This document shows positions 43,054 through 55,463 of a stretch of 64,000 nucleotides of DNA, in pieces. Every line of letters starts with the position of its first letter. The first letter of the stretch is position 1. Below the pieces are notes generated by a model that was not told the origin of the DNA, did no database searches, and was given only the letters and a program-made list of their open reading frames with translations. The stretch covers positions 248,001-312,000 of the forward strand of contig NC_014532.2 in assembly GCF_000196875.2 (NCBI RefSeq), in the 5' to 3' direction. The DNA is from Halomonas elongata DSM 2581 (GTDB taxonomy: Bacteria; Pseudomonadota; Gammaproteobacteria; Pseudomonadales; Halomonadaceae). The position numbers and the translations under genes were made by a program.

Positions 43054-43446
43054 ATGAGCATGCAAGACACTCTGGCGGATATGTGCACTCGTATCCGCAA
43101 TGCGCAGATGGCCACCAAGGAGACGGTTTCCATGCCGTCCTCCAAGCTCAAGGTCGAGGTGGCCCGCGTGCTGAAGGAAGAAGGTTACGTCACTGACTAT
43201 AGCGTCAGCGACTCGGTCAAGCCCGAGCTGAGCGTGACCCTCAAGTACTTCGAAGGCAAGCCGGTCATCGAGCATCTGCAGCGGGTCTCCAAGCCGTCTC
43301 TGCGCAACTACAAGGGCAAGGACTCCCTGCCCAAGGTTGCCGATGGCCTGGGTATCGCGATCGTCACCACCTCTCAAGGGGTGATGACCGACCGCGCGGC
43401 TCGTCAGGCTGGTGTCGGTGGTGAAGTCATCTGCACCGTATTCTAG
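43054..43446 (+). CDS. rpsH: 30S ribosomal protein S8
   Basis: A 130-residue protein with [18 protein letters not shown] and the C-terminal [20 protein letters not shown]. It binds the central domain of 16S rRNA and in E. coli represses the spc operon by binding its mRNA near rplE. Confidence 0.98.
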   Translation: MSMQDTLADMCTRIRNAQMATKETVSMPSSKLKVEVARVLKEEGYVTDYSVSDSVKPELSVTLKYFEGKPVIEHLQRVSKPSLRNYKGKDSLPKVADGLGIAIVTTSQGVMTDRAARQAGVGGEVICTVF

Positions 43447-43455
43447 GAGTTTGGA

Positions 43456-43986
43456 ATGTCCCGCGTAGCCAAATATCCGGTTAAACTGCCCAGCGGCGTC
43501 GAGATCAAGCTCGATGGCGACCAGCTGTCCGTCAAGGGAGGCCAGGGCTCGCTGTCCATGGCCGTGCATCCCGACGTGGCGATCGGCCAGGAAGACGGTC
43601 AGCTGACTTTCCAGCCGAGCGAATCCGCCAAGAGCTGGGCGATGGTCGGCACTACCCGTGCTCTGGTTCAGAACCTGGTCACTGGTGTGTCAGAGGGCTT
43701 TACCCGGACCCTCGAAATTAACGGCGTCGGTTATCGTGCCCAAGCTAAGGGCCAGACGCTCAACCTGACACTGGGCTTCTCACACCCGGTCGATTATGAA
43801 CTGCCTGAGGGTGTCACGGCCGAAACGCCGAAGAACACCACGATCGTGCTGAAGAGCGCGGACAAGCAGAAACTCGGCCAGGTTGCCGCGGAAATCCGCG
43901 CCTTCCGTCCGCCCGAGCCCTACAAGGGCAAGGGTATCCGGTACGGCGACGAGCAGGTCCGCCGCAAAGAAGCCAAGAAGAAGTAA
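43456..43986 (+). CDS. rplF: 50S ribosomal protein L6
   Basis: A 176-residue protein with two related alpha/beta domains and the C-terminal signature [17 protein letters not shown]. It lies near the sarcin-ricin loop and factor-binding site. It follows rpsH by 9 bp. Confidence 0.98.
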   Translation: MSRVAKYPVKLPSGVEIKLDGDQLSVKGGQGSLSMAVHPDVAIGQEDGQLTFQPSESAKSWAMVGTTRALVQNLVTGVSEGFTRTLEINGVGYRAQAKGQTLNLTLGFSHPVDYELPEGVTAETPKNTTIVLKSADKQKLGQVAAEIRAFRPPEPYKGKGIRYGDEQVRRKEAKKK

Positions 43987-43995
43987 GGCAGGGTT

Positions 43996-44346
43996 ATGAA
44001 CGCGAAGAAAGAATCTCGTCTCCGTCGTGCCCGCCGCGCTCGTGCCAAGATCCGCGAGCTGGGCGTGCATCGCCTGTGCGTCAATCGTACCCCGCGCCAC
44101 ATCTATGCGCAGATCATCTCGCCGGATGGTGGCAAGGTCCTGGCCAGCGCGTCCACGCTGGACAAGACCCTGCGCGAGGGAGCGACCGGCAATGTCGACG
44201 CCGCCACCAAGGTCGGCGCCATGATTGCCGAGCGCGCCAAGCAGGCTGGCATCACCCAAGTGGCTTTCGATCGCGCCGGTTTCAAGTACCACGGCCGCGT
44301 CAAGGCCCTGGCCGACGCCGCTCGTGAAGGCGGCCTGGAATTCTAA
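43996..44346 (+). CDS. rplR: 50S ribosomal protein L18
   Basis: A 116-residue protein with a basic N-terminus ([16 protein letters not shown]) and the C-terminal [18 protein letters not shown]. It binds 5S rRNA together with L5. Confidence 0.97.
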   Translation: MNAKKESRLRRARRARAKIRELGVHRLCVNRTPRHIYAQIISPDGGKVLASASTLDKTLREGATGNVDAATKVGAMIAERAKQAGITQVAFDRAGFKYHGRVKALADAAREGGLEF

Positions 44347-44357
44347 AGGGTTTTACG

Positions 44358-44858
44358 ATGGCGAAGAACGAACAGCAAAACGGCGATCTGCAGGAAAAGC
44401 TCGTGCAGGTCAACCGTGTCGCCAAGGTGGTCAAGGGTGGCCGAATCTTCGGTTTCACCGCCCTGACCGTCGTGGGCGACGGTAACGGTCGTGTCGGCTT
44501 CGGTCGCGGCAAGGCTCGTGAGGTTCCGGTGGCGATCCAGAAGGCCATGGACCAAGCTCGTCGCAACATGGTCAAGGTCAACCTGGCCGGCAACACTCTG
44601 CAGTACTCCGTCAAGGCCCGTCACGGTGCCTCCAAGGTGTACATGCAGCCGGCTTCCGAAGGTACCGGGATCATCGCCGGTGGCGCCATGCGCTCTGTGC
44701 TCGAGCTGGCCGGTGTTCACGACGTCCTGGCCAAGTGCTACGGCTCCACCAACCCGGTGAACGTGGTGCGGGCGACCGTCAACGGTCTGACCGCCCAGCG
44801 ATCGCCGGAAGACGTGGCCGCCAAGCGCGGTCTGTCAGTCGAAGCGATCACGGGGTAA
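44358..44858 (+). CDS. rpsE: 30S ribosomal protein S5
   Basis: A 166-residue protein with the double-stranded RNA-binding region [18 protein letters not shown] and [11 protein letters not shown]. It affects decoding accuracy and the mRNA entry site. rpmD follows after 5 bp. Confidence 0.98.
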   Translation: MAKNEQQNGDLQEKLVQVNRVAKVVKGGRIFGFTALTVVGDGNGRVGFGRGKAREVPVAIQKAMDQARRNMVKVNLAGNTLQYSVKARHGASKVYMQPASEGTGIIAGGAMRSVLELAGVHDVLAKCYGSTNPVNVVRATVNGLTAQRSPEDVAAKRGLSVEAITG

Positions 44859-44863
44859 GGACC

Positions 44864-45046
44864 ATGTCAGCAACGATCAAGGTTACCCAGACCCGCAGTA
44901 CCATCGGCGTGTTGGCCAAGCACAAGGCCACCATGAAAGGCCTCGGCCTGCGTCGCATCGGTCATACGGTCGAACTGGAAGACACCCCTGCCGTCCGCGG
45001 CATGATCCACAAGGTCAACTACCTTGTGCGTGTTGAGGGAGAGTAA
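44864..45046 (+). CDS. rpmD: 50S ribosomal protein L30
   Basis: A 60-residue protein (E. coli 59) from [20 protein letters not shown] to VRVEGE. The ATG at 44864, after AAGGACC, is the family start; an upstream in-frame extension runs through rpsE coding sequence and is not real. Confidence 0.96.
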   Translation: MSATIKVTQTRSTIGVLAKHKATMKGLGLRRIGHTVELEDTPAVRGMIHKVNYLVRVEGE

Positions 45047-45049
45047 TCC

Positions 45050-45484
45050 ATGAAACTCAATAGCCTGAGCCCGGCACCGGGCTCCAAGCACGCCGAAAAG
45101 CGCGTCGGTCGTGGCATGGGTTCCGGTCTGGGCAAGACCGGTGGCCGTGGCCACAAGGGCCTCAAGTCGCGCAGCGGCGGTAGCGTGAAGCCCGGTTTCG
45201 AGGGCGGCCAGATGCCGCTGCAGCGTCGTCTGCCGAAGTTCGGTTTCACCTCCGCCAAGGCGCTGGCTTCCCAGGAAGTCCGTCTGGCCGAGCTGGCCCG
45301 GGTCGAAGGTGGCGAAGTCACCCTCGAGACCCTCAAGCAGGCCAACGTGCTCAAGGATGCCACGCGCTATGCCAAGGTTATCCTTTCCGGCGAACTGAAC
45401 AAGGCGGTTACCGTCCGCGGCCTCAAGGTCACCAAGGGTGCCCGTGCCGCGATCGAAGCCGCCGGCGGCAAGGTAGAGGACTAA
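45050..45484 (+). CDS. rplO: 50S ribosomal protein L15
   Basis: A 144-residue protein, same length as E. coli L15, with the glycine-rich [18 protein letters not shown]. It organises 23S domains during assembly. Its stop codon directly abuts the secY start. Confidence 0.98.
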   Translation: MKLNSLSPAPGSKHAEKRVGRGMGSGLGKTGGRGHKGLKSRSGGSVKPGFEGGQMPLQRRLPKFGFTSAKALASQEVRLAELARVEGGEVTLETLKQANVLKDATRYAKVILSGELNKAVTVRGLKVTKGARAAIEAAGGKVED

Positions 45485-46816
45485 ATGGCCAAGTCAGGAA
45501 ACATGCCGGCGATGGGCAGCGGTCTGAGTGAACTGTGGGCGCGTCTGCGCTTCGTGCTCCTCGCCATCGTGGTCTACCGTATCGGTGCCCACATCCCCGT
45601 TCCCGGTATCAATCCTGACCAGCTTGCTGCCTTGTTCAGGGAGCAGCAGGGCACCATCCTGGGCATGTTCAACATGTTCTCGGGCGGTGCCCTGGAACGC
45701 ATGAGTATCCTCGCCCTGGGCATCATGCCCTACATCTCGGCGTCGATCATCATGCAGCTGCTGACCGCCGTCTCGCCTCAGCTCGAGCAGTTGAAGAAGG
45801 AGGGCGAGGCCGGCCGTCGCAAGATCAGCCAGTACACGCGCTACGGCACCGTGCTCCTGGCACTCGTTCAGGCCACCGGCATGTCGGTGGGTCTGGCGAG
45901 TCAAGGGATCGCCTATACGGCCGATTTCAGCTTCTATTTCACCGCCATCGTGACGTTCGTCTGCGGGGCGGTGTTCCTGATGTGGCTGGGTGAGCAGATT
46001 ACCGAGAAGGGCATCGGCAACGGCATTTCGCTGCTGATCTTTTCCGGGATCGTCGCCGGGTTGCCGGGTGCCGTGGGTCAGGCTTTCGAGCTTGCCCGCA
46101 ACGATGGTGCCTGGAACGTGCTGCCGCTGTTGGCCCTGTCCGCGCTGGGCATCGCCACCGTGGCCTTCGTGGTGTTCATCGAGCGCGGCCAGCGCCGCCT
46201 CACAGTGAATTATCCGCGTCGTCAGGTCGGCAACAAGATGTATGCCGGCCAGAGCAGCTATCTGCCGCTGAAGGTGAACATGGCAGGCGTGATTCCGGCG
46301 ATCTTCGCCTCGAGCATCCTGCTGTTCCCGGCCTCGCTGGGGCAGTGGATCGGTGCCGGGGATGGCATGGAGTGGCTGCAACGGGCATCCCAGGCTCTGG
46401 GTCCCGGCCAGCCGCTTTACATCTTGCTTTTCGCGGCGGCGGTGGTATTCTTCTGCTTCTTTTACACAGCGCTGGTCTTCAACCCCAAGGATGTCGCCGA
46501 CAATCTCAAGAAGTCGGGGGCCTTCCTGCCGGGGATCCGTCCCGGTGAGCAGACCGCTCGCTACGTCGACAAGGTCATGACTCGTCTGACCTTGTTCGGT
46601 GCTCTCTACATCACTGCGGTTTCCCTGATGCCCCAGTTCCTGATCGTGGCCTGGAACGTGCCGTTCTTCTTCGGCGGTACCTCGCTGTTGATCGTGGTCG
46701 TGGTCATCATGGACTTCATGGCCCAGGTGCAGTCGCACCTCATGTCGCATCAGTATGAATCGGTGATGAAGAAGTCGAACCTGAAAGGCTACGGCAGCGG
46801 CGGCATGATGCGCTGA
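45485..46816 (+). CDS. secY: Preprotein translocase subunit SecY
   Basis: A 443-residue, ten-helix channel subunit, identical in length to E. coli SecY. Recognisable parts include [16 protein letters not shown] after TM1, [17 protein letters not shown], and the cytosolic loop [20 protein letters not shown]. It forms the SecYEG pore with SecE (at 19603 in this window). The ATG immediately follows the rplO stop. Confidence 0.98.
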   Translation: MAKSGNMPAMGSGLSELWARLRFVLLAIVVYRIGAHIPVPGINPDQLAALFREQQGTILGMFNMFSGGALERMSILALGIMPYISASIIMQLLTAVSPQLEQLKKEGEAGRRKISQYTRYGTVLLALVQATGMSVGLASQGIAYTADFSFYFTAIVTFVCGAVFLMWLGEQITEKGIGNGISLLIFSGIVAGLPGAVGQAFELARNDGAWNVLPLLALSALGIATVAFVVFIERGQRRLTVNYPRRQVGNKMYAGQSSYLPLKVNMAGVIPAIFASSILLFPASLGQWIGAGDGMEWLQRASQALGPGQPLYILLFAAAVVFFCFFYTALVFNPKDVADNLKKSGAFLPGIRPGEQTARYVDKVMTRLTLFGALYITAVSLMPQFLIVAWNVPFFFGGTSLLIVVVVIMDFMAQVQSHLMSHQYESVMKKSNLKGYGSGGMMR

Positions 46817-46868
46817 AGGCGCCGCCGCTCGATTTGGCGCGCCGCGAGCCGAATTTGGAGAAAGAACG

Positions 46869-46982
46869 ATGAAAGTTCGAGCTTCCGTGAAGAAAATGTG
46901 CCGTAACTGCAAGATCATTCGTCGCAATGGCGCCGTGCGCGTCATCTGCAGCGAGCCGCGGCACAAGCAGCGTCAGGGCTGA
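46869..46982 (+). CDS. rpmJ: 50S ribosomal protein L36
   Basis: A 37-residue zinc-ribbon protein, [20 protein letters not shown] onward, with ligands C11, C14, C27 and H32 (CRNC...ICSEPRHK). It is one residue shorter than E. coli L36 in the CSxEP loop. GGAGAAAGAACG precedes the ATG. It lies between secY and the alpha operon, 52 bp after secY. Confidence 0.96.
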   Translation: MKVRASVKKMCRNCKIIRRNGAVRVICSEPRHKQRQG

Positions 46983-47011
46983 AGCCCTGGGCTGTAATGA
47001 ACCGGGTGCCG

Positions 47012-47048
47012 GCATGCCCCTTGCCCTTCAAGAGGGAAAGGGGTATGC
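47012..47048 (+). promoter_or_regulatory. Long hairpin between rpmJ and rpsM (spc/alpha boundary)
   Basis: GCATGCCCCTTGCCCT pairs with AGGGAAAGGGGTATGC around TCAAG, with one mismatch and one G-U pair. No clear T-run follows. It could end the spc transcript or form part of an S4-responsive alpha leader. A TTGCCC-17 bp-TATGCT promoter-like pair is embedded in it. The rest of the 205-bp gap shows no gene. Confidence 0.5.
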
Positions 47049-47187
47049 TGTTGCGCCTTTTATAGATGATTAACGAGCAAGCCGCTCAAGAAAACGCCGA
47101 GTGAATCGGCGAGCGGCGCGGAACGCAACCAAGCGATTCGCCCGTGTCGCCATTCAAGCGGCTTTTCGCAAACTTCGGAGTAAGCTG

Positions 47188-47544
47188 ATGGCCCGTATAG
47201 CAGGCGTCAATATCCCGGACAACAAGCATGCGGCGATCTCGCTGACCTATATCTTCGGGATTGGCCGTACGCGCGCTCAGGAAATCTGTGTCGCGGCCGG
47301 CATCGCACCGACCACCAAGGTTCAGGAGCTGTCCTCGGAAGAAGTGGACACTCTGCGGACCGAGGTCGGCAAGTATACCGTTGAAGGCGATCTTCGTCGT
47401 GATGTGACGCTGAACATCAAGCGTCTCATGGACCTGGGTTGCTATCGTGGTCTGCGTCATCGTCGTGGTCTTCCGCTGAACGGTCAGCGTACCAAGACCA
47501 ATGCGCGTACCCGTAAGGGCCCGCGCAAGCCGATCCGCAAATAA
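47188..47544 (+). CDS. rpsM: 30S ribosomal protein S13
   Basis: A 118-residue protein, same length as E. coli S13, [20 protein letters not shown] onward, with the basic C-terminal tail [12 protein letters not shown] that reaches the P-site tRNA. The ATG at 47188 follows CGGAG; 29 upstream in-frame residues are not family sequence. First gene of the alpha operon. Confidence 0.97.
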   Translation: MARIAGVNIPDNKHAAISLTYIFGIGRTRAQEICVAAGIAPTTKVQELSSEEVDTLRTEVGKYTVEGDLRRDVTLNIKRLMDLGCYRGLRHRRGLPLNGQRTKTNARTRKGPRKPIRK

Positions 47545-47583
47545 CACGCACGTTCTGGCGTAACGACAGGAATAGACATCAAC

Positions 47584-47970
47584 ATGGCTAACCCGCGTAG
47601 CAACCGTAAAAAGGTTAAAAAGCAGGTAGTGGATGCGGTTGCGCATATCCACGCCTCTTTTAACAACACGATCATTACGATCACAGACCGCCAGGGCAAT
47701 GCGCTCTCCTGGGCGACTGCCGGTGGTTCGGGTTTTCGTGGTTCTCGCAAGAGCACCCCGTTCGCTGCTCAAGTGGCAAGCGAACGTGCAGCGACCGCTG
47801 CAGCCGAGTATGGTGTGAAAAACGTCGACGTGCTGGTCAAAGGCCCCGGTCCGGGTCGTGAATCCGCCGTGCGTGCACTCAATGCCGCCGGCTTCCGCGT
47901 GCAAAGCATCACCGACGCGACGCCCATTCCCCACAATGGCTGCCGTCCGCCGAAGAAACGCCGCGTTTAA
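47584..47970 (+). CDS. rpsK: 30S ribosomal protein S11
   Basis: A 128-residue platform protein with [20 protein letters not shown] and the C-terminal [13 protein letters not shown]. It is followed by rpsD after 12 bp. Confidence 0.98.
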   Translation: MANPRSNRKKVKKQVVDAVAHIHASFNNTIITITDRQGNALSWATAGGSGFRGSRKSTPFAAQVASERAATAAAEYGVKNVDVLVKGPGPGRESAVRALNAAGFRVQSITDATPIPHNGCRPPKKRRV

Positions 47971-47982
47971 GGAGACAGATTC

Positions 47983-48603
47983 ATGGCTCGTTACATTGGA
48001 CCGAAGTGCAAGCTGTCTCGTCGTGAAGGCACCGACCTCTTTCTGAAGAGTGGCGTGACTCCCTTCGAGAAGAAGTGCAAATCCGAGCAGATCCCGGGTG
48101 TGCACGGCCAGCGTCGTCAGCGTATTTCCGAATACGGCTTGCAGCTTCGCGAGAAGCAGAAAGTACGTCGTATGTACGGCGTACTCGAAAAGCAGTTCCG
48201 CAACTACTACAAGGAAGCGGCCCGTCTGAAGGGCGCGACCGGCGAGTTGTTGCTGCAGCTGCTCGAATCCCGACTGGACAACGTCGTCTACCGCATGGGC
48301 TTTGGCTCCACGCGTTCCGAGGCACGTCAGCTGGTCAGCCACAAGGCGATCGCCGTCAACGGCAGGACCGTCAACGTGGCCTCTTACCAGGTCAAGCCGG
48401 GGGATGTGGTCTCCGTCCGTGAGAAGGCCAAGAACCAGGCCCGCATCCAGAATGCCCTCGGTATCGCCGCCAACCGTGGCGACGTGGCCTGGGTCGAGAC
48501 CGATGCCAAGAAGATGGAAGGCACTTTCAAGGCTCTGCCTGAACGCGGTGACCTGTCTGCCGACATCAACGAAAACCTGATCGTCGAGCTGTACTCGAAG
48601 TAA
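47983..48603 (+). CDS. rpsD: 30S ribosomal protein S4
   Basis: A 206-residue protein, same length as E. coli S4, with an S4 RNA-binding domain ([20 protein letters not shown]). It starts 16S assembly, and in E. coli it represses the alpha operon by binding a pseudoknot at the rpsM start. Confidence 0.98.
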   Translation: MARYIGPKCKLSRREGTDLFLKSGVTPFEKKCKSEQIPGVHGQRRQRISEYGLQLREKQKVRRMYGVLEKQFRNYYKEAARLKGATGELLLQLLESRLDNVVYRMGFGSTRSEARQLVSHKAIAVNGRTVNVASYQVKPGDVVSVREKAKNQARIQNALGIAANRGDVAWVETDAKKMEGTFKALPERGDLSADINENLIVELYSK

Positions 48604-48685
48604 GCGGCCTGGCCGCGCCGCTTCCCGATGACGGGGAGCGGCTCCCAGAACCGAGTATCCGTTTGGCAGCCTGAAAGGTGTTCAT

Positions 48686-49684
48686 ATGCAGCGTTCAGTG
48701 ACAGAGTTTCTCCGTCCTCGCGATATCAAGGTCGAAGAGATCAGCGCACACCACGCGAAGATCGTGCTCGAACCCTTCGAGCGTGGTTTCGGCCACACGC
48801 TGGGGAATGCACTGCGTCGTATCCTGCTCTCGTCCATGCCCGGCTGTGCCGTGGTGGAAGCCGAGATCGCCGGGGTCGACCATGAGTACAGCGCGATCGA
48901 GGGTATCCAGGAAGATGTCATCGAAATCCTCCTGAACCTCAAGGACGTGGCGATCAAGATGCATAGCCGCGACGAGGCGGTGCTCTCGCTGAACAAGCAG
49001 GGCCCGGCCGTCGTGACCGCGGGTGACATCGCTCTCGACCATGATGTCGAGGTCGTCAATCCCGAGCATGTCATCGCCCACGTCAACGAGGGTGCAGAGC
49101 TGAAGATGCAGCTCAAGATTGCGCGCGGCCGTGGCTACGAGCCGGCCGACGTGCGTGGCGATGCCGACGACGAGTCTCGCGCCATCGGCCGCCTGCAGCT
49201 GGATGCGACCTTCAGCCCCGTGCGTCGTGTTTCCTATTCCGTCGAGGCTGCGCGTGTCGAACAGCGCACCGACCTCGACAAGCTGATCATCGATCTGGAA
49301 ACCGACGGTACCCTGGATCCGGAAGAGGCGATCCGTCGCAGCGCCACCATCCTGCAAGAGCAGCTGGCCGCGTTCGTCGACCTGGAAGCCGACAAGGAAC
49401 AGGAAGTCGAGGAGGAAGAGGATCACATCGATCCGATCCTGCTGCGCCCCGTAGACGATCTCGAGTTGACCGTTCGCAGTGCCAACTGTCTGAAGGCCGA
49501 GAATATCTACTACATCGGGGACCTGATCCAGCGCACCGAAGTGGAGCTGCTCAAGACCCCGAACCTCGGCAAGAAGTCGTTGAACGAGATCAAGGACGTG
49601 TTGGCCGCCCGCGGCCTGTCCCTCGGCATGCGGCTGGAAAACTGGCCGCCCGCTAGCCTGAAGGACGACAAGGCCTCCGCGTGA
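48686..49684 (+). CDS. rpoA: DNA-directed RNA polymerase subunit alpha
   Basis: A 332-residue subunit (E. coli 329). The N-terminal domain (to about residue 235) dimerises and carries [21 protein letters not shown]; an acidic linker ([11 protein letters not shown]) leads to the C-terminal domain with [18 protein letters not shown] and [12 protein letters not shown], which binds UP elements and activators. It is the only protein gene of the alpha operon that is not ribosomal. Confidence 0.99.
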   Translation: MQRSVTEFLRPRDIKVEEISAHHAKIVLEPFERGFGHTLGNALRRILLSSMPGCAVVEAEIAGVDHEYSAIEGIQEDVIEILLNLKDVAIKMHSRDEAVLSLNKQGPAVVTAGDIALDHDVEVVNPEHVIAHVNEGAELKMQLKIARGRGYEPADVRGDADDESRAIGRLQLDATFSPVRRVSYSVEAARVEQRTDLDKLIIDLETDGTLDPEEAIRRSATILQEQLAAFVDLEADKEQEVEEEEDHIDPILLRPVDDLELTVRSANCLKAENIYYIGDLIQRTEVELLKTPNLGKKSLNEIKDVLAARGLSLGMRLENWPPASLKDDKASA

Positions 49685-49723
49685 GCGTCGACTCGAGTCC
49701 CAGTTTGGTAAGGAATCACAACC

Positions 49724-50107
49724 ATGCGTCATCGTAAGAGTGGTCGTCATCTGAATCGCACCAGCTCACATCGTCAGGCCATGTTCAAGAACATGTGCGT
49801 GTCGCTGGTCGAGCACGAGGTGATCAAGACAACCCTGCCCAAGGCCAAGGAACTGCGTCGTCATATCGAGCCGCTGATTACCCTGGCCAAGCAGGACAGC
49901 GTCGCCAACCGGCGCCTGGCCTTCAGCCGCACCCGCTCCAAGGAAACGGTCGGCAAGCTCTTCAACGAGCTGGGTCCGCGTTACGCCGAGCGCCCGGGCG
50001 GTTACGTCCGTGTGCTGAAGTGCGGCTACCGCACCGGCGACAACGCCCCCATGGCCTACGTCGAATTGGTCGACCGTCCGGTCGTCGAGGAAGCCGCCGA
50101 GGACTGA
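49724..50107 (+). CDS. rplQ: 50S ribosomal protein L17
   Basis: A 127-residue protein, [20 protein letters not shown] onward, same length as E. coli L17. It ends the 30-kb ribosomal supercluster and is followed by a strong terminator 29 bases after the stop. Confidence 0.98.
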   Translation: MRHRKSGRHLNRTSSHRQAMFKNMCVSLVEHEVIKTTLPKAKELRRHIEPLITLAKQDSVANRRLAFSRTRSKETVGKLFNELGPRYAERPGGYVRVLKCGYRTGDNAPMAYVELVDRPVVEEAAED

Positions 50108-50135
50108 TCCTCGCCGCGCGACCGAGACCGATACG

Positions 50136-50169
50136 AAAACCGGCTCCCCCAGGGGAGCCGGTTTTTTTT
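50136..50169 (+). terminator. Terminator of the alpha operon
   Basis: AAAACCGGCTCCCC pairs perfectly with GGGGAGCCGGTTTT around CA, followed by a long T-run. It is the end of the ribosomal supercluster transcript. Confidence 0.92.
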
Positions 50170-50199
50170 AGCCGTAAGCTTTGATCCGTAAGCCATAAG

Positions 50200-50231
50200 A
50201 AAACCCCGCCAAGCCTGTGCCTGCGGGGTTT
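50200..50231 (-). terminator. Terminator of uvrA
   Basis: Read on the minus strand, GCGGGG... its pairing arms are CCCCGC (50204-50209) and GCGGGG (50223-50228), with TTTT following on the minus strand. It lies 23 bases past the uvrA stop and faces the alpha-operon terminator. Confidence 0.75.
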
Positions 50232-50254
50232 CATGCGGTGCTTACAGCTGGTTG

Positions 50255-53116
<2,862 letters not shown>

Positions 53117-53273
53117 TCCCACCTCGCGAGACGCGGCAAAAGTTCGATTATACGTGGCTGCTCGTGGCCCCGGCAAAGCCTTGCCTCGCTTCGGCTTTCC
53201 CCGGGTGGTGGCGAACCGCTAGAATATGCGGTCCATTCAAGGGCGCCAGCCCGTTCACGGAAACGCGATTCCT

Positions 53274-54668
53274 ATGCGAAAGGTCTCTGGACTGCTGTTG
53301 GCTTCCGAGCGACGTGCCATTGCCGGCCTGGCCGGGCTATACGCCTCGAGGATGCTGGGGTTGTTCATGGTGCTGCCGGTGCTGGCATTGCATGCCGACA
53401 ACCTGAGCGGTGCGACGCCGCTGCTGGTCGGCCTGGCACTCGGCATCTACGGCCTGACCCAGGCCATTCTGCAGATCCCGTTCGGTCTGGTCTCCGACCG
53501 TATCGGGCGCAAGCCGGTCATCGCCTTCGGGCTTTGCCTGTTCATGATCGGCAGCATGGTGGCGGCCCAGGCCGACAGCATCGCCGGCATCATCATCGGC
53601 CGCTGCCTGCAAGGCAGTGGCGCGGTGGCGGCGGCGATCATGGCATTGCTTGCCGACCAGACCCGCGAGCAGGTGCGCACCGCCGCCATGGCCACCATCG
53701 GCCTGTCGATCGGTGTAGCCTTCGCCGTGGCGATGGTCCTGGGGCCGCTGGTCTCGACCCATTTCGGCCTGACCGGCGTGTTCTGGTTCACCGCCGGCCT
53801 CTCCGCCGTGGGGCTGGCCGTGTTGTGGAAGCTGGTGCCTCCGGCGCCCCGGCGCAGCCGCCATCGCGATGTGGGGCTGGACCGCGGCCAGCTCGCCAGC
53901 ATCCTCGGACGGGTCGACCTGTGGCGTATGGATGTCTCGATCTTTTCCCTGCATCTTATCCTGATGGCGATCTTCGTCGCCGTGCCGTTCCGTCTGGTCG
54001 ATGCCGGGATCGAGAGCGCGCAGCATGGCTGGGTGTATCTCGGCGTCATGGCGGTGGCCTTCGTCGCCATGGTGCCCCTGGTGATCGTGGCCGAGAAACA
54101 GCGCCGGATGAAGACCGTGTGCCTGGGGGCCATCGTGGCGATCACCCTGAGTCTGATCGGCCTGGCCGGTTTTGCCGAGGGACTGCGTGGCCTGCTGGTG
54201 TGGTTGCTGGTGTTCTTCACGGCCTTCAACCTGCTCGAAGCGACCCTGCCGTCGATGCTCAGCAAGCTGGCACCGGCCGGCGCCAAGGGGACGGCCATGG
54301 GGCTCTACTCCACCAGCCAGTTCCTGGGGGCCTTCCTGGGCGGAGTGCTGGGGGGCTGGTTGTCCCAGCAGTGGGGACTCTCCGCAGTGTTCGCGGGATG
54401 TGCCATGCTGGGAGGCGTCTGGCTGGTGTTGATGGTCGGCATGGCGCCGCCACGGCATCTTTCCAGCGAAGTGGTCGCACTGGACGAGCGATATCGCGAC
54501 GATGCCCTGGACACCCTGATGGCGAAGTTCGCCGATGTGGCCGGGGTCGAGGACGTGCTGGTGGTACCCGAGGAACGGCTGGCCTACCTCAAGGTCGACC
54601 GTCAGCATCTCGATGAGCAGGCCCTGGCGGAACTGGTCGCCCGGGGCGAGAAGCAGGACGGTGTTTGA
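53274..54668 (+). CDS. yajR: YajR-like major facilitator superfamily transporter
   Basis: A 464-residue, 12-helix inner-membrane protein with motif A GLVSDRIGRKPVI between TM2 and TM3 and a soluble ferredoxin-like C-terminal domain (about residues 400-464, GVEDVLVVPEERLAYLKVD). This C-terminal YAM domain, together with GERRA-type N-terminus and GTAMGLYSTSQFLG, identifies E. coli YajR relatives. The transported compound is unknown, probably exported. The start at 53274 gives the family N-terminus; an upstream in-frame ATG adds 16 residues. The uvrA / MFS / ssb order is also found in Pseudomonas. Confidence 0.88.
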   Translation: MRKVSGLLLASERRAIAGLAGLYASRMLGLFMVLPVLALHADNLSGATPLLVGLALGIYGLTQAILQIPFGLVSDRIGRKPVIAFGLCLFMIGSMVAAQADSIAGIIIGRCLQGSGAVAAAIMALLADQTREQVRTAAMATIGLSIGVAFAVAMVLGPLVSTHFGLTGVFWFTAGLSAVGLAVLWKLVPPAPRRSRHRDVGLDRGQLASILGRVDLWRMDVSIFSLHLILMAIFVAVPFRLVDAGIESAQHGWVYLGVMAVAFVAMVPLVIVAEKQRRMKTVCLGAIVAITLSLIGLAGFAEGLRGLLVWLLVFFTAFNLLEATLPSMLSKLAPAGAKGTAMGLYSTSQFLGAFLGGVLGGWLSQQWGLSAVFAGCAMLGGVWLVLMVGMAPPRHLSSEVVALDERYRDDALDTLMAKFADVAGVEDVLVVPEERLAYLKVDRQHLDEQALAELVARGEKQDGV

Positions 54669-54761
54669 ACCCACCGGGTCGTGAGACCCTGACATGATGG
54701 TGGTGCCGGTGTACCGGCGCCAAGGAATCCGCAGCACTACGTATTCGATAAGGAGTCAACC

Positions 54762-55379
54762 ATGGCCCGTGGCGTCAACAAGGTCATACTCATCGGCAAC
54801 CTCGGGCAGGACCCGGAAGTGCGCTTCACGCCCTCCGGTACCGCGGTGGCCAACCTCAACCTGGCAACCACCGATACCTGGACCGACCGTCAGAGCGGTC
54901 AGCGTCAGGAACGTACCGAATGGCACCGGGTGGTGATGTTCAACAAGCTGGCCGAGATTTCCCAGCAGTACCTGCGCAAGGGCTCCAAGGTGTATATCGA
55001 GGGGCGCCTGCAGACTCGCAAGTGGCAGGACCAGAACGGTCAGGACCGATACAGCACCGAGATCGTCGCCAACGACATGCAGATGCTCGACTCGCGCGGC
55101 GGCGAGATGGGCGGCGCCCCGCAGGGTGGCTTCGGTGGCGGCCAGCCGCAGCAGCAACAGCAGGGCGGCTTTGGTGGCCAGCCCCAGCAGCAGCCGCAAG
55201 GTGGTTTCGGCGGCCAGCCGCAGCAACCGCCGCAGCAGCAAGGTGGCAACTACGGCGGTGGTCAGCCGCAGCGTCCGCCGCAGCAGCCGGCCCCCAACCA
55301 GGGTGGCCAGCAGGGCGGCAACTATGGTGCCCCCGACCCGGGCAGCTTCGACGACTTCGACGACGAGATCCCGTTCTAA
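54762..55379 (+). CDS. ssb: Single-stranded DNA-binding protein
   Basis: A 205-residue protein. Residues 1-110 form the OB fold ([32 protein letters not shown]). A low-complexity linker of Gly, Gln and Pro with recurring [13 protein letters not shown] units spans about 112-190, and the acidic tip DDFDDEIPF recruits repair and replication proteins. E. coli SSB is 178 residues, so the linker is longer. AGGAG precedes the ATG. It follows yajR by 93 bp. Confidence 0.98.
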   Translation: MARGVNKVILIGNLGQDPEVRFTPSGTAVANLNLATTDTWTDRQSGQRQERTEWHRVVMFNKLAEISQQYLRKGSKVYIEGRLQTRKWQDQNGQDRYSTEIVANDMQMLDSRGGEMGGAPQGGFGGGQPQQQQQGGFGGQPQQQPQGGFGGQPQQPPQQQGGNYGGGQPQRPPQQPAPNQGGQQGGNYGAPDPGSFDDFDDEIPF

Positions 55380-55414
55380 GGCATTCCCTTCGCGGGGGAT
55401 TCGCCATGACCCAG

Positions 55415-55443
55415 AAAACGCCCCGCTTCGACGGGGCGTTTCG
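55415..55443. terminator. Bidirectional terminator between ssb and the N-acetyltransferase gene
   Basis: AAAACGCCCCG and CGGGGCGTTT flank a short loop. The minus-strand reading has the better T-run (GTTTTC), so it probably serves both converging genes. Confidence 0.75.
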
Positions 55444-55463
55444 CTGTCCGGTGCCAGCGCTCT

